Position numbers and translations under genes: made by a program. The notes beneath the pieces are model-generated. The model searched no databases and had not been told where the DNA came from. It was given only the letters and a program-made list of their open reading frames with translations. Positions 8,412-16,537 of a DNA stretch of 64,000 bases are shown piece by piece (within the stretch, counting starts at the first letter, position 1; each line of letters opens with the position of its first letter). Source of the DNA: Streptomyces leeuwenhoekii (GTDB taxonomy: Bacteria > Actinomycetota > Actinomycetes > Streptomycetales > Streptomycetaceae); contig NZ_LN831790.1 of NCBI RefSeq assembly GCF_001013905.1, forward strand, positions 1,736,001 to 1,800,000, given 5' to 3'.

Positions 8412-9608
8412 ATGGACCGCCTCGTCAACACGATCCGCCCTTATCCCTGGGGTTCGACCACCGCGTTGCCCGCCCTGATGGGCACCACCCCGGACGGCTC
8501 TCCGCAAGCCGAGCTGTGGATGGGCGCGCATCCCGGCGCGCCCTCCCGGGTGGCGCGCGGCGGACGTCTGCTGGGGCTGGACCGGGTCATCGAGCGGGAT
8601 CCCCTGGGCGAGTTGGGCGACGCGGTCGTGCGCCGCTTCGGGCCGCGGCTGCCCTTCCTCGTCAAACTGCTGGCGGCCGATGCCCCGTTGTCCCTCCAGG
8701 TGCACCCCGATCCGGAGCGGGCAGCCGCCGGATACGAGCGGGAGAACGCCCTGGGCATCCCGCTCGACGCGCCGCACCGCACCTACCGTGACCCGCAGCA
8801 CAAGCCGGAGATGATCGTCGCCCTCACCCCGTTCGAGGGACTCTGCGGATTCCGGCCGCCGCACGAGAGCGCCGAGCTGCTGGACGCCCTGCGCATGGAC
8901 TGGTCGGCCCCGTACGTCCGAACGCTCCGCTCGGCCCCGGAGGAACGGGCGCTGCGGGAGGTCTTCTCCGCGTTCCTGTCGCTCTCCCCCGACCGGCTGG
9001 CCGAGGTCGGCCGGGCACTGGCGTCCGCCGCCCGGCGGCCCGGCCCGCTGCGGGAGGAGCTCGCGGTCCACGACAGGCTCGCCCGGGCCTGCCCGGGTGA
9101 TCCGGGCGTGCCGGCCGCCCTGCTGGTCAGACTGGTCCGGCTCGCGCCCGGCGAGGCCCTGTTCCTCGGGGCGGGCGTGCCGCACGCCTATCTGCGGGGG
9201 CTGGGCGTGGAAGTCATGGCCGCCTCGGACAACGTCCTGCGCTGCGGCCTGACCACCAAGCACGTGGACGTGCCGGAGCTGCTGCGCGTCGTCCGGTTCA
9301 GCGCCCTGCCGACGCCGGTGGTGCGTCCGGTGCGCGAGGGGGACGGCGAAGAGGTGTACCCGGCGCCCGTCGACGACTTCCGGCTGTCACGTCTCGTACG
9401 CGCGGCACCGGACCGCGCCCATGTCCTGCCCGGTTCCCGGCCGCAGATCCTGGTGTGCACCGGGGGCGCGATCCGCCTCACCGGCTCCCGGGGCGAGGTC
9501 GCGCTCGGAGCGGGCGGGTCCGCCTATGTGCCGGCCGGGGAGGAGGTCACCGTCTCGGGCGAGGGAACCGTGTTCCGGGCCACTACGGCGCCGATGGACG
9601 GCAACTGA
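8412..9608 (+). CDS. manA: Mannose-6-phosphate isomerase, class I
   Basis: 398 aa, a usual class I length. It interconverts mannose-6-phosphate and fructose-6-phosphate using a metal ion. Metal-site and family motifs are visible: PLSLQVHPDPERAAAGY (residues ~95-112), HKPEMIVALTPFEGLCGFRP (~133-152) and LGAGVPHAYLRGLGVEVMA (~255-273). GAAAGGA lies 10 nt before the ATG. It follows the ROK kinase by 210 nt and is followed by the mannanase. The set therefore links extracellular mannan breakdown to glycolysis. An AACCGGTTT palindrome lies just past its stop and probably serves the mannanase. Confidence 0.93.
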   Translation: MDRLVNTIRPYPWGSTTALPALMGTTPDGSPQAELWMGAHPGAPSRVARGGRLLGLDRVIERDPLGELGDAVVRRFGPRLPFLVKLLAADAPLSLQVHPDPERAAAGYERENALGIPLDAPHRTYRDPQHKPEMIVALTPFEGLCGFRPPHESAELLDALRMDWSAPYVRTLRSAPEERALREVFSAFLSLSPDRLAEVGRALASAARRPGPLREELAVHDRLARACPGDPGVPAALLVRLVRLAPGEALFLGAGVPHAYLRGLGVEVMAASDNVLRCGLTTKHVDVPELLRVVRFSALPTPVVRPVREGDGEEVYPAPVDDFRLSRLVRAAPDRAHVLPGSRPQILVCTGGAIRLTGSRGEVALGAGGSAYVPAGEEVTVSGEGTVFRATTAPMDGN

Positions 9609-9623
9609 ACCGCGACTAAACTT

Positions 9624-9633
9624 AACCGGTTTC
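9624..9633. promoter_or_regulatory. Operator-like palindrome upstream of mannanase
   Basis: TAACCGGTTT, with ACTAAAC 9 nt to its left at 9616-9622. A plausible promoter follows (TTGTTC at 9645, a 17-nt spacer, TAGCCT at 9668), so the palindrome would lie just upstream of -35. Confidence 0.55.
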
Positions 9634-9670
9634 GCTCAGACGGTTGTTCACGTGGAAGTCTCGCTCTAGC

Positions 9671-9806
9671 CTCTCTGCCAGCCGCCGGCCGGAGAGGAAA
9701 TTCCCCGCCTCTATCGGCGGAAGGACGTCAAAAGACGTCCCTCCTCGGCGACCCAGCGTCCCGCTGTCCGGTGTGAGCCGCATTCCAGAACCCGGGCAGC
9801 GGGATG
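9671..9806 (+). promoter_or_regulatory. Structured leader: series of small hairpins before mannanase
   Basis: Between the predicted promoter and the long hairpin at 9812 there are several inverted repeats. They are CCTCTC/GAGAGG (9671-9698), CCGCC/GGCGG around 9705-9720, GGACGTC-AAAA-GACGTCC (9723-9740), and a 13-bp arm pair with one mismatch, TCCCGCTGTCCGG against CCGGGCAGCGGGA (about 9763-9805). In RNA these would stack as consecutive stems in a leader of about 295 nt. Confidence 0.45.
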
Positions 9807-9811
9807 TCCGA

Positions 9812-9887
9812 CCGGCTCGGTCGTTCCCTTTCCGGTCCGCCGGCGCTCCGTCGCCGGGACGGACCGGAAAGGGAACGACCGAGCCGG
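9812..9887 (+). terminator. Perfect 28-bp inverted repeat (long hairpin) upstream of mannanase
   Basis: The arm at 9812-9839 is exactly complementary to 9860-9887. The 20-nt interval adds an inner 6-bp stem (CCGGCG at 9840-9845, CGCCGG at 9852-9857), giving a nearly continuous 34-bp stem. No U-tract follows. It lies 87 nt before the mannanase ATG and after the predicted promoter. It could terminate readthrough from manA, act as an attenuator, or stabilise the mRNA. Confidence 0.75.
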
Positions 9888-9974
9888 AAGGGCGACCCCA
9901 CCATCGACCGGCGGTGCGCGCCGGCCGGGCCTGCCCGGCGTCCGGCCCGCACGAGCCATCATCCTGGGAGCAGC

Positions 9975-11315
9975 ATGAGGAAGAGACTGGCCACCGCAGC
10001 GGGAGCGTTGCTGGCCGCGGCCGCCGCGGTCCTGGCCGCACCGTCCCCCGCGCAGGCCGAGGCGTCGGCCGCACGGGGCTTCCACGTCACCGACGGCCGG
10101 CTCGTGGACGCGAGCGGCAAGGACGTCGTCCTGCGCGGCGTCAACCACGCCCACGCCTGGTATCCGACCAGGACCGCGCAGGCCCTGAAGGACATCAAGG
10201 CGCTGGGCGCCAACTCCGTGCGCGTGGTGCTCGCCACGGGCGACCGGTGGGCCAGGAACGACACCGCCGACGTCGCGGCCGTCGTGGCGCAGTGCAAGCA
10301 GAACCGGCTCGTCTGCGTCCTGGAGGCACACGACACCACCGGCTACGGCGAGCAGGACGGGGCGGTCCCGCTCTCCCGCGCCGTCGACTACTGGGTCAGC
10401 GTCAAGGACGCGGTGAAGGGCCAGGAGAAGTACGTCATCCTGAACATCGGGAACGAGCCGTACGGCAACGGCGATTCCGGTGTCACTCCGTGGACCGCCG
10501 GCACCAAGGACGCGATCGGCCGGATGCGCGCGGCCGGATTCGAGCACACGCTCATGGTGGACGCCCCCAACTGGGGCCAGGACTGGTCCTTCACGATGCG
10601 CGACCATGCCGCGGAGGTATTCGCGGCCGACCCCGCCAAGAACACGGTGTTCTCCATCCACATGTACGGCGTCTTCAACACCGCCGACAAGGTGAGGGAC
10701 TACCTCAACCGGTTCACTTCACAGCGTCTTCCCATCGTGGTCGGGGAATTCGGCGACATGCACTCGGACGGTGATCCGGACGAGGCCGCCATCATGTCCA
10801 CCGCTCGGCAGCTCCGGGTGGGGTACCTCGGCTGGTCGTGGAGCGGCAACGGCAGCGGGGTCGAGTACCTGGACATGGCCACCGGCTTCGACGCCGCGCG
10901 TCTCACCGCCTGGGGCCGGCGGATCTTCTCCGGCCCCGACGGCATCCAGCAGACGGCCGTGGAAGCCGGCGTCTTCGGCGCCGGCGCTCCGGCCGCCGGG
11001 AGCTGCGCGGTGGGCTACCGCGTCACCGACTGGGGCACCTGGTTCAACGCGGACGTCACCATCCGCAACACCGGTACGACGGCCGTCAGGGGCTGGCAGC
11101 TCGCGTTCGCCTTCCCCGACGGGCAGCAGCTCGGCCAGACCTGGAACGCCACGGCCGTCCAGCAGGGCAGCGACGTCCGGGTGGCCAACGAGTCCTGGAC
11201 GGAGACCATTCCGGCCGGCGGCACGGTGAGCTTCGGCTTCAACGGTTCGTCCACCGGCACCAACGGCGTCCCGGCCGCCTTCGCGCTCAACGGCAGCACC
11301 TGCGCCAAGAGCTGA
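9975..11315 (+). CDS. Secreted GH5 endo-beta-1,4-mannanase with CBM2
   Basis: 446 aa, secreted. The signal peptide runs MRKRLATAAGALLAAAAAVL to about AQAEA. The catalytic domain (residues ~35-325) begins GFHVTDGRLVDASGKDVVLRG, as in actinobacterial GH5 subfamily 8 mannanases such as S. lividans ManA. The acid/base is Glu161 in NIGNEPYGNGD and the nucleophile is Glu258 in VVGEFGDMHSDGD. Residues ~342-446 are a family 2 carbohydrate-binding module (CAVGYRVTDWGTWFNADVTI, then WNATAVQQG and PAGGTVSFGFNGS). It would cut beta-mannan outside the cell into oligosaccharides for the ABC importer. GGGAG lies 5 nt before ATG 9975. A terminator hairpin follows. Confidence 0.92.
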   Translation: MRKRLATAAGALLAAAAAVLAAPSPAQAEASAARGFHVTDGRLVDASGKDVVLRGVNHAHAWYPTRTAQALKDIKALGANSVRVVLATGDRWARNDTADVAAVVAQCKQNRLVCVLEAHDTTGYGEQDGAVPLSRAVDYWVSVKDAVKGQEKYVILNIGNEPYGNGDSGVTPWTAGTKDAIGRMRAAGFEHTLMVDAPNWGQDWSFTMRDHAAEVFAADPAKNTVFSIHMYGVFNTADKVRDYLNRFTSQRLPIVVGEFGDMHSDGDPDEAAIMSTARQLRVGYLGWSWSGNGSGVEYLDMATGFDAARLTAWGRRIFSGPDGIQQTAVEAGVFGAGAPAAGSCAVGYRVTDWGTWFNADVTIRNTGTTAVRGWQLAFAFPDGQQLGQTWNATAVQQGSDVRVANESWTETIPAGGTVSFGFNGSSTGTNGVPAAFALNGSTCAKS

Positions 11316-11337
11316 CGGCCCGCCTCCCGGCATGCCG

Positions 11338-11368
11338 AAGGGCCGCGTCCGCACCGGACGCGGCCCTT
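11338..11368. terminator. Bidirectional terminator between mannanase and lacI-type gene
   Basis: Perfect 14-bp stem (11338-11351 with 11355-11368) and a 3-nt loop. It begins AAGGGCC and ends GGCCCTT, so it offers A/T ends in both directions. It lies between convergent gene ends. Confidence 0.85.
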
Positions 11369-11375
11369 GTCGCCG

Positions 11376-12416
11376 TCACGGGGACTGCGTGCCCGGTGCC
11401 GGAGCGGTCGAGCCGCGCGGGGTCAGCGACGGCGTCGGCACCTGATGACCGGCGGTGTGCACGCCGCCGATCACGTCGAAGAGCACGCGCGCCACCTCGG
11501 CGCCGAAGTGGTGCACGTCGTGACTCATGGCCGACAGCGTCGGGTGGGTGATCCGGCACAGCTGCGAGTCGTCCCAGGCCAGCAGCGACAGATCGTCGGG
11601 GACGGTGAAGCCCATCTCGGCGGCGACCCCCGCGCCCGCGACCGCCATGATGTCGTTGTCGTAGACGATCGCGGTGGGCCGGTCGGCGGCGAGCAGCAGG
11701 GAGCGGGTGGCGCGGGCCCCCTCCTTCTCGTCGAAGCCGGTGGCGATCTGCCGCGCGGCCTCCAGGCCGAGTTCCCGGGTCGTGTCGGCGAAGGCACGGG
11801 CCCGGATGGCGCTGTGCCCGAGGTCGGCCGGGCCGCCGACGCGCGCGATGCGCCGGTGGCCGAGGGCCGCCAGATAGCGGACGGCCTCGGTGACCGCGGA
11901 CGCGTCGTCGGTCCACACCGCCGGGAAGGGGCCGGTGAGGGACGGATGGCCGACGGCGACCGCGGGCAGCCCGAGACCGCGCAGGGCGGGCACTCGGGGA
12001 TCGTCCTCGCGGAAGTCCACCAGGATCGCCCCGGCGATCATCCGGCCCCGCCACCAGTCCTTGTGGACCGCGATCTCCTCGTCCAGGTCGCGCACCAGCC
12101 GCAGCAGCAGCGAGCAGGACCGCTCCGCGAGGACGCTCTCGATGCCGGAGACGAAGTCCATGTAGAACGGTTCCAGGCCCAGGAGCCGGGCGGGCCGGCA
12201 CAGGGCCAGCCCGATGATGTCGACCCGCTGGCTGGACAGGCTGCGGGCGGTGGCACTGGGGGCCCAGCCCAGCTCCCGGGCCACCGCGAAGATCCGCTCG
12301 CGGGTGGCCTGGGAGACGCCGGGCTTGTGGTTGAAGGCGAGTGACACCGCCCCCTTGGACACCCCGGCCCGGGCCGCGACGTCCTTGATGGTGACGCGCT
12401 CGGCGGAGCCGCTCAC
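11376..12416 (-). CDS. LacI family transcriptional regulator of the mannan locus
   Basis: 346 aa. The helix-turn-helix is at residues 8-27 (VTIKDVAARAGVSKGAVSLA) and the hinge helix at ~50-60 (ATARSLSSQRVD). The rest is a periplasmic-binding-like effector domain. It starts with GTG 12416, whose GTGA overlaps the beta-mannosidase stop, so the two genes are translationally coupled. It probably binds the AACCGGTT-cored sites at 6652, 9624, 14928 and 15037 and is released by a mannan-derived sugar; this is inference from position. LacI-family proteins typically bind palindromes with a central CG, which these sites have. Confidence 0.88.
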   Translation of the reverse strand: MSGSAERVTIKDVAARAGVSKGAVSLAFNHKPGVSQATRERIFAVARELGWAPSATARSLSSQRVDIIGLALCRPARLLGLEPFYMDFVSGIESVLAERSCSLLLRLVRDLDEEIAVHKDWWRGRMIAGAILVDFREDDPRVPALRGLGLPAVAVGHPSLTGPFPAVWTDDASAVTEAVRYLAALGHRRIARVGGPADLGHSAIRARAFADTTRELGLEAARQIATGFDEKEGARATRSLLLAADRPTAIVYDNDIMAVAGAGVAAEMGFTVPDDLSLLAWDDSQLCRITHPTLSAMSHDVHHFGAEVARVLFDVIGGVHTAGHQVPTPSLTPRGSTAPAPGTQSP

Positions 12417-14848
12417 GCCGGGTCCACACAGAACAGGGCGGCCCTGACGTCGTCGGCGGTCACGGCGCCGCAGCCCCGCACACGGATGCGCGTCCGCTCG
12501 CCGGGCAGGAGGGTCTGCGGGCCGCGGTCGCAGGCGGCAGCCGCGCCGAGCCGGTCGGGCTGGAGCAGGAGGTCTCTGACGAGGGTATGGGCGCTCACCA
12601 CGACATCGACTCTATCCTCCTGGCCGGGTACGGGCTCCAGGGTGACGTCGAAGCGGGGCCGGGGGTAGGCGAATTCCTTGTCGGGGACGGGGAAGAGCAG
12701 GGCGCGCAGCCCGTCCCCGCTCTCCGCCTCGCCCGGGCGGGGGGACTCCCCCGCGTCGGCCACCAGGAACTCCTTCGCGGACCGCGCGTCCGGTACGAGC
12801 CCCTCGGGCACCGGGAGCCTGACCACGGTGCGGGGTTCCGCGGCCACGTCGACGACGGTCTCGCCGGCCGTGGTGCCGTCCGCCCACATCCGGCGCAGTG
12901 ACACCGCCGTGCGCCAGGGCTCGGCGGACTGGTTGACGACGGCGAGCACGGGACCGTCCGCGCCCGGCTGCAGGGTCAGCAGCCGGTCGGCGTACACCCG
13001 GCGCAGCTCGTGGTAAAGGGGCTTGAGGCGGCCGTCGCCGTCGATGGCGGCCCAGGAGGTGACGGGCCAGCAGTCGTTGAGCTGCCAGACGATCGTGCCG
13101 GCGCAGACGGGCCAGTGCGAGCGCCAGTGCTCGATGCCCGCGGCGACCGCACGGGCCTGCACGAGCTGGGTCAGGTAGTGCCAGCGGTCGAAGTCGCCGC
13201 CGGGCGGCGCGAAGTGGCGGGCGACGCCCCGGTCCAGCTTGCCGTTGCCGTCCTCGGCCTTCTGGTGGTGCAGCATGCCCGGGGAATCGGGGGCGAGCTC
13301 CTCACCGGGCAGGGCGCGGCGCAGGGTGGTCAGCGCGGGCGGTGCCTGCCAGCCGAACTCGGCGACGAAGCGGGGCACGCTCGCGCGGTACTCGGCGTAG
13401 TCCTGGCGGTTCCACACCTCCCACGAGTGGTGGGTGCCGTGGGCCGGGTCGTTGGGGTGGTGGTCCCAGGAGCCGGACCAGGGGCTGCCCGCGGTGTAGG
13501 GGCGGGTGGGGTCGAGTTCGGCGACGATACGGGGCAGCAGGCCGAGGTAGTAGCCCTCGCCCCAGGAGTCGCCGGCCAGTTCCGGCTCCCAGCCCCAGTC
13601 CCGGAAGCCCCACAGGTTCTCGTTGTTGCCGTTCCACAGCACGAGGGAGGGGTGCGGCATCAGGCGGACAACGTTGTCGCGGGCCTCGGCCTCGACCTCG
13701 CCGCGCAGCGGCTGCTCCTCCGGGTAGGCGGAGCAGGCGAAGAGGAAGTCCTGCCAGACCATCAGCCCGAGTTCGTCGCAGGCGTCGTAGAAGGCGTCGT
13801 CCTCGTAGATGCCGCCGCCCCACACGCGCACCAGGTCGATGTTGGCCTCGGCGGCCTGGGTGAGCCGGGTGCGGTAGCGCTCGGGGGTGACGCGGGAGGG
13901 GAAGGCGTCGTCGGGGATCCAGTTGACGCCGCGGGCGAAGACGCGGGTGCCGTTGACCACGAGGGTGAAGCCGGTGCCGTGCTCGTCGGCCGAGCGGTCC
14001 AGTTCGACGGTGCGGAAGCCGATCCTGCGGTGCCAGGTGTCGAGGGGGCCGTCCTCGTCGCCGAGCGTCACCTCCAGGTCGTACAGGGGCTGGTCGCCGT
14101 ACCCGCGCGGCCACCACAGGCGCGCGTCGGGCACCTCCAGGCGCAGCACCGCCTCGTCGCCGGTGAGCCGGGTCTCGGCGCGGACCCCGGCCACGCGGGC
14201 CTCTGCGGTCAGGGCGCGTCCCCGTCCCTGCGCGGTGCGTTCGATCTCCAGCCGCACCTCCACCCGGCCGGTGCCCTCGTCCACGGTGACCAGCGGGCGA
14301 GCCTGGGCGATGCGGGCGGTGGACCAGTGCTCCAGGCGGACCGGCCGCCAGATGCCGGCGGTCACCAGCGTCGGTCCCCAGTCCCAGCCGAAGTTGCAGG
14401 CCATCTTGCGGATGTACTGCGACGGCTCCGGGTAGACGTTGGGCCGGTCCCCGGTGACGGCGCGGACGGCCGCGGCCTCGTCGTAGGCGGAGGCGAAGCG
14501 GACCTCCAGTTCGCCGGTCCGGCCCGTGACGTCGAACCGGTAGCGCCGGTGCATGTTGCGGGTGGTGCCGACCGGGCGTCCCCCCAGGGTGATGTACGCG
14601 GCCGTGTCCAGGCCGTCGAAGACGAGATCGGTGCGCTCGTGCGCGCTGTCGTGGCCGAGGTGGCGGACGTAGGTCCAGGCGCGGCGCCCGACCCAGGCGA
14701 CCTCGGTCTCGTTGCGGCCCAGGAACGGGTCCGGGATGGCTCCGGCGGTCAGCAGATCGGTGTGGACGCAGCCGGGCACCGTGGCCTCCAGCACGTCCTC
14801 GCCGTGGCGCAGGCTCCAGCCCTCGGTGAGCTGGGTGACGTCCTTCAT
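12413..14848 (-). CDS. GH2 family beta-mannosidase
   Basis: 811 aa, cytoplasmic, with no signal peptide. It has the GH2 layout: N-terminal jelly roll (EATVPGCVHTDLLTAGAIPD), Ig-like domain, TIM barrel, C-terminal domain. The acid/base is Glu410 in LWNGNNENLWGFRDW and the nucleophile is Glu497 in RFVAEFGWQAPPA. ACNFGWDWGPTLVTAGIWRP is characteristic of beta-mannosidases rather than beta-galactosidases. It would hydrolyse imported mannobiose and mannotriose to mannose. ATG 14848 has GGAG 7 nt upstream; a TTG at 14890 is in frame but unlikely. The next gene, the LacI regulator, overlaps its stop. It is divergent from the sugar-binding lipoprotein. Confidence 0.92.
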   Translation of the reverse strand: MKDVTQLTEGWSLRHGEDVLEATVPGCVHTDLLTAGAIPDPFLGRNETEVAWVGRRAWTYVRHLGHDSAHERTDLVFDGLDTAAYITLGGRPVGTTRNMHRRYRFDVTGRTGELEVRFASAYDEAAAVRAVTGDRPNVYPEPSQYIRKMACNFGWDWGPTLVTAGIWRPVRLEHWSTARIAQARPLVTVDEGTGRVEVRLEIERTAQGRGRALTAEARVAGVRAETRLTGDEAVLRLEVPDARLWWPRGYGDQPLYDLEVTLGDEDGPLDTWHRRIGFRTVELDRSADEHGTGFTLVVNGTRVFARGVNWIPDDAFPSRVTPERYRTRLTQAAEANIDLVRVWGGGIYEDDAFYDACDELGLMVWQDFLFACSAYPEEQPLRGEVEAEARDNVVRLMPHPSLVLWNGNNENLWGFRDWGWEPELAGDSWGEGYYLGLLPRIVAELDPTRPYTAGSPWSGSWDHHPNDPAHGTHHSWEVWNRQDYAEYRASVPRFVAEFGWQAPPALTTLRRALPGEELAPDSPGMLHHQKAEDGNGKLDRGVARHFAPPGGDFDRWHYLTQLVQARAVAAGIEHWRSHWPVCAGTIVWQLNDCWPVTSWAAIDGDGRLKPLYHELRRVYADRLLTLQPGADGPVLAVVNQSAEPWRTAVSLRRMWADGTTAGETVVDVAAEPRTVVRLPVPEGLVPDARSAKEFLVADAGESPRPGEAESGDGLRALLFPVPDKEFAYPRPRFDVTLEPVPGQEDRVDVVVSAHTLVRDLLLQPDRLGAAAACDRGPQTLLPGERTRIRVRGCGAVTADDVRAALFCVDPA

Positions 14849-14883
14849 GGTGCGGCTCCAATCGCCTGACTCAGGCAGGTGGA

Positions 14884-14940
14884 TGGACAACAGCGGTCAA
14901 CCTAACCCGCTGATCAACCGCTGTCCATAAACCGGTCTAG
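14884..14940. promoter_or_regulatory. Inverted repeat and AACCGG operator-like site before beta-mannosidase
   Basis: CAGCGGT (14891-14897) and ACCGCTG (14917-14923), flanked by TGGACA/TGTCCA, form an imperfect inverted repeat. Immediately beyond it, TAAACCGGTCTAG (14928-14940) matches the locus-wide operator-like motif. Confidence 0.5.
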
Positions 14941-15036
14941 TCATTGCCCGACATCCCGCCCCATGTCAACCACGCACGTGGACGACTCCTCTCCATCCGT
15001 CCAATAACGATTAGGCATCGTGCTCGAAACCTGAGC

Positions 15037-15048
15037 TTTACCGGTTAA
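15037..15048. promoter_or_regulatory. Operator-like palindrome before sugar-binding lipoprotein
   Basis: TTTACCGGTTAA carries the same ACCGGT core, 69 nt before the binding-protein ATG, in the divergent region shared with the beta-mannosidase. Confidence 0.5.
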
Positions 15049-15116
15049 CTCATCACTGACATAGTGCCGACATCCCACCCGCAGAACTGAGCCGCCATCC
15101 TTAAGGAGCTGCGCAC

Positions 15117-16436
15117 ATGGGGAAGAAGAAGACGCTCACGGGAGCGCTTCTGGCCGCCGCGATCGTGACCGTCGCGGGATGCAGTGGCCAGGGTACGGCG
15201 ACCGGCGAGACGGCGAACGCGCCCGCCGACCCCGCCGACGCCTCGGGCACCATCAAGGTGCTGACCCACCGTACCGACCTCGTCCAGGACGGGACGATGG
15301 AGAAGTACGCCGCCGAGTTCAACAAGATCTACCCCGAGGTGAAGGTGAAGTTCGAGGCCCTCACCGACTACGAGGGGGAGGTCAAGATCCGGATGAACAC
15401 CGACGACTACGGCGACGTCCTGATGATCCCGGCCGCCGTCGCCAAGAACGACTACCCCAAGTTCTTCGCCCCGCTGGGCAGCGCCGGGGAGCTGGGCGGC
15501 AAGTACCGCTTCAGCGACAAGGCGGAGGTCGCGGGCAAGGTCTACGGCATCAGCACCTTCGGCACCGCCAACGGCTTCGTCTACAACAAGGCGGTCTGGA
15601 AGAAGGCCGGCATCACCGACTGGCCCACCACGCCGGAGGAGTTCCTCGACGACCTGCGCGCGATCGAGGCCAAGACGGATTCTCTGCCGTACTACACGAA
15701 CTTCAAGGACGCCTGGCCGCTGACCGCGTGGAGCAACAGCATCGGCTCGGTCACCTGTGACGCCAAGGCCAACGACAAGCTCGGCGGGGCGGTCTCCCCG
15801 TGGAAGCGGGGCAGCGAGCTGAACACGATCGACTCCGTGCTCTACGGCATCGTCAAGGAGGGTCTGTCCGAGAAGGACCCCAACACCACCAACTGGGAAG
15901 CCTCCAAGGGGATGCTCGCCAAGGGCGAGATCGCCACCATGCAGCTCGGCTCCTGGGCCATCAGCCAGATGCGCGCCGCGGCACAGAAGGGCGGCACCGA
16001 CCCCGAGGAGATCGGGTTCATGCCGTTCCCCGTACAGAAGGGCGGCAAGTACTGCGCCGTCCTCGCCTCCGACTACCAGCAGGCGGTCAACATCCACTCC
16101 GAGCACAAGACGGCCGCCCGCGCCTGGATCGACTGGTTCACGGAGAAGTCCGGCTTCTCGGCGAAGGAGGGCGCCGTGCCCGCACTGAAGACCGCCCCCA
16201 TGCCCAGCACCCTCCAGGACTTCGTTGACAACGATGTCACCTTCCTGGAACGCTCCGAGGCGAACACCGGCCAGGTGAACGCGATCGACAACGCGGCGGA
16301 GATCGGCCTGAACAAGCCCGACTACCGCCAGCAGTTGGTCGACCTCGCGCGGGGCGCGCGCAAGGGCAGCCTGGAGGACTTCTTCGCGGACCTCGACAAG
16401 AGGTGGAACGAGGCGGCCGCGACGGCCGGTTCCTGA
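15117..16436 (+). CDS. ABC transporter sugar-binding lipoprotein
   Basis: 439 aa lipoprotein. The signal is MGKKKTLTGALLAAAIVT with lipobox VAGC, so Cys22 should be lipidated and tether the protein outside the membrane. The rest matches family 1 extracellular solute-binding proteins (SGTIKVLTHRTD, YAAEFNKIYPEVKVKFEAL, then KAVWKKAGITDWPTTPEEFL). It likely captures manno-oligosaccharides and delivers them to the two permeases encoded just downstream. AAGGAG lies upstream of ATG 15117. An ACCGGT palindrome lies 69 nt before the start. The substrate is inferred from the flanking mannanase, mannosidase and isomerase. Confidence 0.9.
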   Translation: MGKKKTLTGALLAAAIVTVAGCSGQGTATGETANAPADPADASGTIKVLTHRTDLVQDGTMEKYAAEFNKIYPEVKVKFEALTDYEGEVKIRMNTDDYGDVLMIPAAVAKNDYPKFFAPLGSAGELGGKYRFSDKAEVAGKVYGISTFGTANGFVYNKAVWKKAGITDWPTTPEEFLDDLRAIEAKTDSLPYYTNFKDAWPLTAWSNSIGSVTCDAKANDKLGGAVSPWKRGSELNTIDSVLYGIVKEGLSEKDPNTTNWEASKGMLAKGEIATMQLGSWAISQMRAAAQKGGTDPEEIGFMPFPVQKGGKYCAVLASDYQQAVNIHSEHKTAARAWIDWFTEKSGFSAKEGAVPALKTAPMPSTLQDFVDNDVTFLERSEANTGQVNAIDNAAEIGLNKPDYRQQLVDLARGARKGSLEDFFADLDKRWNEAAATAGS

Positions 16437-16537
16437 CTTTCGGCCAGTCCTCTTCCACCAGCCGTCACCGGCCCCGCCCGGAGCAGCGGACGGGGCCGAC
16501 CGCCCGTCGCAGATCAGCGGACGATGAAAGGCCCGAC

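Noticed and set aside
6597..9263. Very long open frame on the minus strand opposite the ROK kinase and isomerase genes
   Set aside because: It is a shadow created by GC-rich codons. It encodes Gly/Arg-rich sequence with no family features, and the plus strand has well-supported genes.
9812..9887. Transposon terminal repeat
   Set aside because: The inverted arms are only 20 nt apart with no transposase and no target duplication visible, so a hairpin is the better reading.
13010..14869. Long open plus-strand frame opposite the beta-mannosidase
   Set aside because: It is a mirror of the GH2 gene, with no motif and no SD. The same applies to 48016-50787 opposite the allantoin genes and 53285-54934 opposite malate synthase.
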